Shown: positions 22,704 to 29,341 of the stretch, in pieces
Position numbering within the stretch: position 1 is the stretch's first letter
Layout: each line of letters starts with the position of its first letter
Assembly: GCA_964559435.1 (NCBI GenBank)
Contig: CAZLHI010000038.1
Coordinates: forward strand, 1 to 29,529
Source of the DNA: Hebobacterum sp964559435
GTDB lineage: Bacteria > Armatimonadota > Hebobacteria > Hebobacterales > Hebobacteraceae
Reading direction: 5' to 3'
Length of the DNA: 29,529 bases
Notes under the pieces: generated by a model
What the model was told of the DNA's origin: nothing
The model's input: only the letters and a program-made list of their open reading frames with translations
Database searches by the model: none
Made by a program: the position numbers and the translations under genes

Positions 22704-25136
22704 ATGGGACGAAGGAAGCTGATCTGCATCCTGGCTGTCGCGACTTGCGTTGCTGCCTCACCAGCCTTCGCGGAAACTGTCGTTGAGGCCTGGCGGAGCC
22801 CCTTCGGCACGGTAAGGGATGTTTCCGTGAATGTAGCAGAGGGCTCGTGCTGGGCGAGCGCAGGAGCGAACATCATCCACGTCGGCGGCGATGGTGCCGT
22901 CATTGCTAATCTGGGCCGCCTGGGAGAAGCAAGCCACGTCGCCGCAGACCCGACCGACGGCTCGTGCTGGGTATGGGATGGGCGCCACCTGACACTCTCT
23001 CACTTCACGGCCTCCGGAGTTCGCCAGCTCTCGAAGGAGCTCTCGCTCTACGTCGTGGAGCTTGATGTCGATAGGCGAGACGGCTCCGCATGGATCGGTG
23101 GGATGGAAACTCTGGTCCATATAGCAGTGGACGGTGAGCAGTTGTGGTCAGGCGAGTTCGATGGGCTGCGTGGGATCGCCGTGGACCAGAGGAATGGCTC
23201 CTGCTGGGCTGTCACCCGGAGTCCGAGCGGCTCGACGGGTTCGGTGGTTCATCTGACGGCAGACGGGTCAGAACTGTGGAGGACGGACGAGATAGCAGGC
23301 CTGCGAGACATTGCCGTCAACTCGGCGGATGGTAGCTGCTGGGTGGCCTCCGGAGAGGGCTGCCTGCACTTAGCTGAGGACGGCACCGAGCTGGTGCGCG
23401 TACCGGAGAGCGCCGATCACGTCGCGGTGGACCCCAACGACGGATCCTGCTGGATGACCCGGAGCGACGGGGCTGGAGTGTCCCCGTGCAGCCAAGACGG
23501 CATCTGGCACTGGTCGGTACAGGGCACGCTGCTCTGGGAGGCAAGGACTTTCGCCGACCCTGGGGCGATGTCTGTCGATCCAAGTGACGGATCGGTCTGG
23601 CTGGAGGACAGAAACCAGCTCGTCCACCTCGCGGCGGACGGAACGGAAGTCTGGCGCAGCCCGGCCAAGGCCGTTTCGCACCTCACTGTCAACCCGGCCG
23701 ACGGGTCGGTCTGGGTCGCCGACCCTTACGTCAGCCCGATGGTGGTGCACGTCTCGCGGGAGGGCACAGAGCTAGGACGGTACGAAGATGTCCACGAGGT
23801 CTGGGCGTTGTCTGTAGACGAGGATGGCTCCTGCTGGGTGGCCGATCACGGCGAGTTCCGGTCAGTCGGCCCCCCGCTGGAGTCGGCCGTGGTACACCTC
23901 TCCGAAGACCTCTCTCTGCTGAGAAGATACTACGTCAACCCCACGGTGACCGTCCTCGCCGACCCGCGCGACGATTCGTTCTGGACAAGCGACGCGGGCA
24001 CCGTGCTTCATCTCGAACTGGATGGAACTGAGCTACTCCGGGTCGATCCCGCCGAGGGCGTGCGCGGTCTGGCCGTCGATCCTGTCGATGGGTCCTGCTG
24101 GTTCTTCGGCCTTGACTCGCTCGGGTGGATCGACGCGCAGGGAGACCTCGCCTGGGAAGAGGTGGACTACTACGATCTGCGAGATGCATCGGCGGATCCG
24201 CGGGGTGGCTCGTGCTGGGTCGTTGATGCAGGGCACGACATCTGCGACCTGATGGGCTGCCATTGGGTTGGCGAGCTTGCGGCGCGCGTGGACGCGAACG
24301 GGGCCCAGGTGACCGTCGTGCCCGATGTCGCCCGCCCCACAGCGTGTGCGGTCAATACGGCCGATGCCACCTGCTGGATCAGTGGAGAGAACGGTCTCCG
24401 GCACGTCACAGCCGACGGAGCGCTGCTTTGGCAGAGCGATGACTACGTGTTTGCGGGCTTCCTCGCTCCCGATCCCTACCGCGGCTCCTGCTGGGTGACC
24501 GACTCTAGGAACGCGCAACTCGTGCGGCTGGACGTCTTCGCCGACTTCTCTGACGTCCCCTCCAACCACTGGGCGGCCCCCGCGATCAAGGCCTGTGCGG
24601 ACGCTGGTATCGTATCCGGCTATGGCGACGGTACCTATCAGCCCGACAATCCCGTCACCCGCGACCAGATGGCCGCCTACATCGCCCGCGCGTTGGCCGG
24701 CGGGGATGAGAACGTGCCGGACTTCACCGACACGCCAACCTTCCCGGATGTGGATGCGGAGAACTGGGCGCTCGACTACGTGGAGTACGCGTTCGAGAGC
24801 AACGTCGTGCAGGGATACGGCGACGGAACCTATCACCCCCAGGAGCAAGTGAACCGCGCCCAGATGGCCGTCTATGTCGCCCGCGCCATGGTCGCTCCGA
24901 GCGGAGAGGCGGGCCTGGCCGACTACGTGCCGTCCGACCCGCGCAACTTCCCCGATGTGCCGGACAGCGGCTATGGCGATGATGGCATCGAACCATACTG
25001 GGCCTACACACACGTCGAGTATTGTGTAGAGCACGGGGTGGTGGAGGGCTACGAGGATGGGCTCTACCACCCCGACGAGGTCGTGACCCGCGCCCAGATG
25101 GCCGTCTACGTCGCGAGGGCGTTCGAGTTGCTCTAA
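22704..25136 (+). CDS. Secreted NHL-type propeller with three SLH domains
   Basis: An 810-residue paralogue of the preceding gene. ATG 22704 follows GAGGAG, with a signal peptide cleaved near PAFAETV. I again count 14 blade repeats with the phrase VDPxDGSCWVxD, more diverged than in the first protein and with longer loops (for example around 23460-23530 and 24220-24300). There is no PKD domain. Three SLH domains occupy residues 611 to the end (HWAAPAIKACADAGIVSGYG; NWALDYVEYAFESNVVQGYG; YWAYTHVEYCVEHGVVEGYE). Part of the SLH region is nearly the same DNA as in the neighbour. Likely role: a wall-attached surface binding protein. The start lies 19 bases after the previous stop, so co-transcription is probable. 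A hairpin follows. Confidence 0.88.
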   Translation: MGRRKLICILAVATCVAASPAFAETVVEAWRSPFGTVRDVSVNVAEGSCWASAGANIIHVGGDGAVIANLGRLGEASHVAADPTDGSCWVWDGRHLTLSHFTASGVRQLSKELSLYVVELDVDRRDGSAWIGGMETLVHIAVDGEQLWSGEFDGLRGIAVDQRNGSCWAVTRSPSGSTGSVVHLTADGSELWRTDEIAGLRDIAVNSADGSCWVASGEGCLHLAEDGTELVRVPESADHVAVDPNDGSCWMTRSDGAGVSPCSQDGIWHWSVQGTLLWEARTFADPGAMSVDPSDGSVWLEDRNQLVHLAADGTEVWRSPAKAVSHLTVNPADGSVWVADPYVSPMVVHVSREGTELGRYEDVHEVWALSVDEDGSCWVADHGEFRSVGPPLESAVVHLSEDLSLLRRYYVNPTVTVLADPRDDSFWTSDAGTVLHLELDGTELLRVDPAEGVRGLAVDPVDGSCWFFGLDSLGWIDAQGDLAWEEVDYYDLRDASADPRGGSCWVVDAGHDICDLMGCHWVGELAARVDANGAQVTVVPDVARPTACAVNTADATCWISGENGLRHVTADGALLWQSDDYVFAGFLAPDPYRGSCWVTDSRNAQLVRLDVFADFSDVPSNHWAAPAIKACADAGIVSGYGDGTYQPDNPVTRDQMAAYIARALAGGDENVPDFTDTPTFPDVDAENWALDYVEYAFESNVVQGYGDGTYHPQEQVNRAQMAVYVARAMVAPSGEAGLADYVPSDPRNFPDVPDSGYGDDGIEPYWAYTHVEYCVEHGVVEGYEDGLYHPDEVVTRAQMAVYVARAFELL

Positions 25137-25168
25137 GCTCCTCGCTGCCAGGCACACCCCAACGCGGA

Positions 25169-25209
25169 AGGCCCGCCGCGAGTAGAGGGGGAAACTCAGA
25201 GGCGGGCCT
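25169..25209 (+). terminator. Hairpin after the SLH gene pair, possible terminator
   Basis: AGGCCCGCC (25169-25177) pairs perfectly with GGCGGGCCT (25201-25209) around a 23-base loop. It starts 33 bases after the stop. No T-run follows. Confidence 0.5.
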
Positions 25210-25586
25210 AAGTCCGCGGTTTGCACGGACTCCCTGGGTCATACTCCGTCTTTGCGCGCGTTCCTGTTCCATATGGGCCCCTTCACGCCCGCGCCAGCGG
25301 AGAGAAAAGCAATGGCTTAATTGTTTTGCGACTGCGCGCAAATGTCAGGCGGAATGGTCCACTACCCCCATCCGACATCGGCGCACCCGCAGCCGCTTTC
25401 GGCACTCCCCGGACACCGGACTCCATCGCCCCTGTGCAAACGCTTCCGCGGTCGGCCCCCGATCCCGGCGATGGAGCGAAGCAGTGCCTGTTCCGATACC
25501 TGGATCCATAACGTGCCTTATGTGCTCAGTCCTGGCTTGACTCGTGTGCCCACCTGAGCGACTCATGTCCCCAGGAGGTGCCGCAC
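25210..25586. other. Gene-free stretch before the XerD-like recombinase
   Basis: I see no credible gene in these 377 bases. The only structure is a small TTGCG/CGCAA inverted repeat near 25326-25341 and the paired direct repeat at 25539-25573 just before the recombinase. Confidence 0.5.
25539..25573 (+). repeat. Two direct repeats, GACTCNTGTNCCCA, 21 bases apart
   Basis: GACTCGTGTGCCCA at 25539-25552 and GACTCATGTCCCCA at 25560-25573 match at 12 of 14 positions, with starts 21 bases (two helical turns) apart. The second touches the ribosome site of the recombinase gene. They may be binding sites for the recombinase or an autoregulatory operator. Confidence 0.6.
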
Positions 25587-26480
25587 ATGGCAACACACGC
25601 CAAGACGGGCTTCGAGGAGGCGACCTCAGCCTTCCTCGACTACCTCAGCTCCTACCGCGGTTACTCGCCCCACACCGTGAAGGCCTACGCGCGTGACCTG
25701 AGGATGTTTCGGGAGTTCCTGGCGGAGAGCTACAAGCAGATCGAGCGCCCCGACCAGGTGCGACGCGAGATGGTGGTTCGGTTCGCCCTCAGCCTCAAGG
25801 GCGACGCGCCGCTCACCATCAGGCGCAAGCTCGCTGCAATCGCCTCGTTCTACGCTTTCCTGCAGGACACCGGACAGGTCACCCTCAACCCGGCGCGAGG
25901 TGTGCCCCTGCCGAAGGTCGCGAAGGCCCTCCCCGCGTGCCTGAGTGACGACCAGGCGAGGAGGCTGTTGGAGGCCGCCCATACTCCCTGGCACAGAGCG
26001 ATGATCGCGCTGCTACTGTTTGCTGGGCTTCGGCGCAGCGAACTGGCCGCGATCACCCTTGAGGACCTCGACCTCGAGGAAGGACAGCTCCTGGTCCGCG
26101 GCAAGGGTGCCAAGCAAAGGGTGGTGCCGCTGATGTCGGTCGTGGTCGAGGCGATTCGGAAGTACCTCTCCTGCCGGCCTCAGACCGAGAGCAAGCATCT
26201 CTTCGTGAGCCGCGTCGGAGGTCGCCCGATCCATGAGCGGGTGATCGGGCGGATGCTGGGACGAGTGCTGACAGAGGCACGGCTGGATGAGGAGGGCATC
26301 ACGCCGCACCGGATACGCCATACCTTCGCCACCCATCTGATCCGAAATGGCGTGGACGTCAGAACCGTCCAGGAACTCCTCGGCCATGCGGATCTTCAGA
26401 CCACCGCAAGATACCTGCACTCGGACACGAGAGCGAAGCAGGAGGCGGTGGCGAGGCTGGCAACTCTGATAGGCCGGTAA
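25587..26480 (+). CDS. Tyrosine recombinase, XerC/XerD-like
   Basis: A 297-residue recombinase of standard XerD length. ATG 25587 is chosen for AGGAGGTG ending 6 bases upstream. The N-terminal core-binding domain includes FLDYLSSYRGYSPHTVKAYA and LTIRRKLAAIASFYAFLQ. The catalytic residues are complete: Arg149 in AGLRRSELAAI, Lys173 in RGKGAKQR, His241 and Arg244 in HRIRH, His267 in LLGHADLQTTARYLH and nucleophile Tyr276. Its isolated position, the direct repeats before it and the IS debris after it suggest a mobile-element integrase rather than the housekeeping Xer, but sequence alone does not decide this. It is unrelated in detail to the recombinase at 5663. Confidence 0.88.
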   Translation: MATHAKTGFEEATSAFLDYLSSYRGYSPHTVKAYARDLRMFREFLAESYKQIERPDQVRREMVVRFALSLKGDAPLTIRRKLAAIASFYAFLQDTGQVTLNPARGVPLPKVAKALPACLSDDQARRLLEAAHTPWHRAMIALLLFAGLRRSELAAITLEDLDLEEGQLLVRGKGAKQRVVPLMSVVVEAIRKYLSCRPQTESKHLFVSRVGGRPIHERVIGRMLGRVLTEARLDEEGITPHRIRHTFATHLIRNGVDVRTVQELLGHADLQTTARYLHSDTRAKQEAVARLATLIGR

Positions 26481-26586
26481 GCGATTCCTGGCGCGCCGCT
26501 TGTTGGCTCCAAAGGATACAGGAGCAGGATTCAGGACACAATGCCGGGCCCCCTCAGGCCGGCGTCACAGGGCCTTGACGGGCACA

Positions 26587-26710
26587 TCAGGTGCCAGAAC
26601 ATGCGGGAAGGATGCCGCAGAGACGGCCGGAAGTCAATCCTCTGAGGATGTGCCGAAAGGCCAGGAGTTACCTGGACATTTCGAGGCCCGGATGGGTTTT
26701 GGCACAGTAC
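26587..26710 (-). repeat. Solo left end of the IS seen at 4263
   Basis: On the minus strand these bases repeat 4263-4387, from the inverted end (compare GTACTGTGCCAAAAC with GTACTGTACCGAAAC) through GGAAGTCAATCC-type leader DNA to the first transposase codons ATGTTCTGGCACCTGAT. Identity by eye is about 85-90 percent. The rest of the transposase gene and the right end are absent. The remnant ends 30 bases before the TIR-like gene. Confidence 0.8.
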
Positions 26711-26740
26711 GGGGCAGGTCACTGGGATCAAGGGGGATGA

Positions 26741-27133
26741 ATGATGGCTAGGAAACGTGTCTTCACCAGCTTTGATTTCGACCATGACGAAGACCTGCGG
26801 AATCTGCTGGTGGGCCAGTCCAAGAACCCAGATTCACCGTTCGAGATGGCTGACTGGTCCGTCAAGGAGCCCATGACGGGGGACTGGAAGGAGAAGGTCC
26901 GGGCCCGAATCAAGCGATGCCACCTCGTCATAGTCATCTGTGGTGAACACACGGACACGGCTGCTGGGGTCGCCGCCGAGCTTGCTATCACTCGGGAAGA
27001 GAGAATGTCCTATTTCCTCCTATGGGGGCGAAGCGACAAGACGTGCAAGAAACCGAAATCTGCCAAGAGCTCGGATAAGATGTACAAGTGGACATGGCCG
27101 AATCTGAAGAAGCTAATCGGCGGTGCCCGATAG
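26741..27133 (+). CDS. TIR-like protein of the ThsB (PF08937, formerly DUF1863) type
   Basis: A single-domain TIR-like protein of 130 residues. Features seen: RVFTSFDFDHDEDLRNLLVG as first strand and helix, then SPFEMADWSVKEP, the basic helix WKEKVRARIKRC, the strand LVIVICGEHT, GVAAELAITREE with Glu80 where TIR enzymes carry the catalytic Glu, and LLWGRSDKTCKKP. This pattern is characteristic of the PF08937 family, which includes the Thoeris sensor ThsB that makes a cyclic NAD-derived signal on phage infection. ATG 26744 is an equally good start; AAGGGGG precedes both. No ThsA-type effector is in the window. It is the first gene of a three-gene cassette, so defence is inferred, not shown. 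Confidence 0.82.
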   Translation: MMARKRVFTSFDFDHDEDLRNLLVGQSKNPDSPFEMADWSVKEPMTGDWKEKVRARIKRCHLVIVICGEHTDTAAGVAAELAITREERMSYFLLWGRSDKTCKKPKSAKSSDKMYKWTWPNLKKLIGGAR

Positions 27134-27165
27134 CAGGAGTTGCGTAGCCTTCCAGGGAGGGCCTC

Positions 27166-27717
27166 TTGGCGGACGAACAGTACACCTGCGAGAAGTCGGC
27201 CGACGATCCCTATGGCCTGCTCAGCGTGCCTCAGGCCTGCTATGGGAGTCGGTACCAGGAACACTTGCTGGAGCAGTACAAGCTCTACGTCGAGATGGCC
27301 GACCGCATCAGTGCCCGTAGAGCCAGTGCCAACACATTCTTTCTTACAGCGAACGCTGCTCTGTTGGCCGCGTTTGGCGCTCTACGCCCGTCGCACGCCG
27401 TGGAATGGTGGCCTTCAGCAGCAGTGGCACTCGGCGGCCTGGTCCTATGCGCTGTGTGGATGCTGCTGATCCGCTCCTACAGACAACTGAACACCGGCAA
27501 ATGGGCTGTCGTGGGTCACATCGAAGGGTTACTGCCGATGGCCCCGTATGCGGCCGAATGGCGTGCACTTGGTTGCGGCAAGAACTGGCGGAAATACCTC
27601 CAACTCACAGTTGTCGAGACAATCGCTATCTCGGCCTTCACCGGCCTGTACGTTCTGCTCCTCGTGGCACTCGCAGCGGGATTGCTGACGATGCCACCAA
27701 CCGCAAGCGGCATCTAG
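27166..27717 (+). CDS. Small multi-pass membrane protein of the TIR cassette
   Basis: A 183-residue protein with TTG start, supported by AGGGAGG 6 bases upstream. The first 54 residues are polar and cytosolic (YGSRYQEHLLEQYKLYVEMA, then DRISARRASAN). Three hydrophobic segments follow, at about 55-73, 82-102 and 148-175, with a conserved-looking loop SYRQLNTGKWAVVGHIE and LLPMAPYAAEW between the second and third. I recognise the general type as a small membrane protein often found next to TIR-like or other signal-sensing genes (SLATT-like in plan), but cannot name a family. It lies 32 bases after the TIR-like gene and 46 before the TIR-STAS gene. A membrane effector or anchor role is inference. 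Confidence 0.75.
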   Translation: MADEQYTCEKSADDPYGLLSVPQACYGSRYQEHLLEQYKLYVEMADRISARRASANTFFLTANAALLAAFGALRPSHAVEWWPSAAVALGGLVLCAVWMLLIRSYRQLNTGKWAVVGHIEGLLPMAPYAAEWRALGCGKNWRKYLQLTVVETIAISAFTGLYVLLLVALAAGLLTMPPTASGI

Positions 27718-27763
27718 GGGAACACCACCAAATGGCTGCCGCTTCGATTGTGAGAGCCGGCTG

Positions 27764-28540
27764 ATGTGGGACGTCTTTATCAGCTATGCCAAAGAAGATG
27801 GCCGCCTAGCCGCGGAGATCGCCGAGGGACTCGAGCGCGCGGGTCACGGCACTTGGTACTTCGAGCGCGATTCGGTGCCTGGCCGCTCACACCTGGAGCA
27901 GAGCACCGAAGGCATCGCGAGGTCCCAAGCATGTGTCCTTCTAGCATCACCTGCATCGGCTGCCTCGCGGGAAGTTGACACAGAAGTCCTCACTGCTTAC
28001 GGAGAGTCAAAGCACATAGTGCCGATCCTGCACGGTGTCGCCTATCAAGAGCTCCTACAACTGAAGCCGGTATGGAAAACATGTTTCCGGGCTGCTGCCG
28101 CGATTGAGGTACCGCCCGAGGGCGTCTCAGCCATCATCCGTCGCGTCATCCTCGGACTGATGAGTCTGGGGTGCTGGCCTGGGGCACTTCGCGCCACCGA
28201 CTACGCACCCTTTGCAGCTGATTCGGTCCTGATAGATCCTATTACGGCAATAGCACGCATTGAGGGCGAGATAGACGTGGCCAACGTTGGCAGACTGAGC
28301 GAGTACCTTCTGAGGCTCCTTGGCGACAATGTAGCGCGTCTAGTGCTCGACGTGTCCGGTGTTGATTACTTCGACAGTAGCGGCTTGGGTCTATTGGTGG
28401 GGTTGCAGAAGAGACTGAAGGAGCGAGGTGGTGGCGTGGCACTGGTCGGCCTCGTCCCCCGGGTAAGGAGACTATTCGATGTCAATAGCCGCCCCATGTG
28501 TACCACTGGCCGCCGCCTGATGGGTACCACCTTTTCGTGA
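27764..28540 (+). CDS. TIR-STAS fusion protein, 3' end replaced by an IS21-type end
   Basis: The N-terminal 130 residues are a canonical TIR domain: DVFISYAKEDGRLAAEIAEG, GTWYFERDSVPG (BB-loop region), ACVLLASPASAASREVDTEV with Glu74 as candidate NADase residue, and HIVPIL. Residues 157-244 are a STAS domain of the anti-anti-sigma type: AIARIEGEIDVANVGRL, VLDVSGVDYFDSSGLGLL with the phospho-acceptor position at Ser205/Ser206, and VALVGLVPRVRRLFDV. After residue 244 the text becomes CTTGRRLMGTTFS, which lies in the terminal repeats of the IS21-type element. The last strand and helix of the STAS fold are therefore lost or replaced. It is the third gene of the cassette. Ribosome site weak (GAGAGCC). 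Confidence 0.85.
   Translation: MWDVFISYAKEDGRLAAEIAEGLERAGHGTWYFERDSVPGRSHLEQSTEGIARSQACVLLASPASAASREVDTEVLTAYGESKHIVPILHGVAYQELLQLKPVWKTCFRAAAAIEVPPEGVSAIIRRVILGLMSLGCWPGALRATDYAPFAADSVLIDPITAIARIEGEIDVANVGRLSEYLLRLLGDNVARLVLDVSGVDYFDSSGLGLLVGLQKRLKERGGGVALVGLVPRVRRLFDVNSRPMCTTGRRLMGTTFS
28500..28530. repeat. Paired GTACCAC repeats at the IS21-type end
   Basis: GTACCAC occurs at 28500-28506 and again at 28524-28530, starts 24 bases apart. Multiple short direct repeats at the ends are usual for IS21 elements, where the transposase binds them. Confidence 0.55.
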
Positions 28541-28557
28541 TTCCGGGTCGTTGCAGA

Positions 28558-28576
28558 CAGTGATCGACGATCACTG
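28558..28576 (-). terminator. Perfect hairpin over the istB stop codon
   Basis: CAGTGATC-GAC-GATCACTG is an 8-bp stem with a 3-base loop. It includes the istB TGA (28573-28571) and lies within the IS end. It may stop transcripts between istB and the TIR operon, though no T-run follows on either strand. Confidence 0.4.
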
Positions 28577-29341
28577 TTTCGACGTCGGTTTGGCGGCTGG
28601 TTTCAGCTCCTTCTTGCGATGGCGTTGGCGGTAGCTTTCACCGGTGATCACGGTCACCCGGGCGTGGTGGGTGAGCCGATCCAGCGCGGCCGAGGCCAAG
28701 AGCGCGTCCCCGAAGACCTCTGCCCACTCCGAGGGGGAGCGGTTGGAAGTGAGCAAGATGGAAGCCCGCTCGTAACGGCGGGCGATGACCTCGTAGAGAT
28801 CCTCCGCTCCCTGCACGCTGATGGGCCGCAGCCCGAAGTCGTCGATGATCAGCAGTTCGACGGAGGCGAGCTTGGTGAGCAGCTTGTGGTAGCTCCCGTC
28901 GGCCCGCGCCGCCAGCAGCTCTGCGAGGACCCGGTGGGTGGCGAAGGAGAGCACCTTCATCCCCCGCCGGATCGCCTCATAGCCGATGGCCGTCGCCAAG
29001 TGGCTCTTACCCACACCTGTAGGCCCGCAGATCAGCCAGTTCTCCTTGGCGGTGATGAAGGCGCAGGTGGCCATCTCCAGCACCAGGGCTTTGTCGAGCG
29101 TGGGCACCGCGGCGAAGTCGAAGTCGGCGAGCGTTTTGAGGTACTCGAAGCCGGCCTCCTTCTGGCGGCGCGCCTGAGTGCGCTGGTGGCGCCGCTCCAG
29201 CTCATCCTCGAGGAGCAAGGCGAGAAACTCCACCGGGGAAAGCTGCTGCTCCTGGGCCAGTGCGGCGCGCTCTTCGAGACTGTGCAGCATTCCCGAAAGG
29301 CGCAGCTCCTTGAGCTTGGGCAAGAGGGGATGGGTCAGCAT
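28571..29341 (-). CDS. istB: IS21-type transposition helper ATPase IstB
   Basis: A 256-residue AAA+ ATPase that assists the IstA transposase in target selection and DNA bending. Walker A GPTGVGKS is at 106-113, Walker B VELLIIDDFG at 161-170, sensor-type LLTSNRSPSEW near 210, and the N-terminal helical segment (LPKLKELRLSGM) is typical. The length matches the family. The ATG at 29341 overlaps the istA stop in ATGCTGA, the usual coupled arrangement. The gene looks intact. Confidence 0.95.
   Translation of the reverse strand: MLTHPLLPKLKELRLSGMLHSLEERAALAQEQQLSPVEFLALLLEDELERRHQRTQARRQKEAGFEYLKTLADFDFAAVPTLDKALVLEMATCAFITAKENWLICGPTGVGKSHLATAIGYEAIRRGMKVLSFATHRVLAELLAARADGSYHKLLTKLASVELLIIDDFGLRPISVQGAEDLYEVIARRYERASILLTSNRSPSEWAEVFGDALLASAALDRLTHHARVTVITGESYRQRHRKKELKPAAKPTSKQ

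Noticed and set aside
21926..22903. 325-codon antisense frame spanning both SLH genes
   Set aside because: It is a shadow frame with no ribosome site and crosses the junction of two real genes.
24033..25226. 397-codon open frame antisense to the second SLH gene
   Set aside because: Its repeats are the mirror of the sense-strand propeller and SLH repeats.
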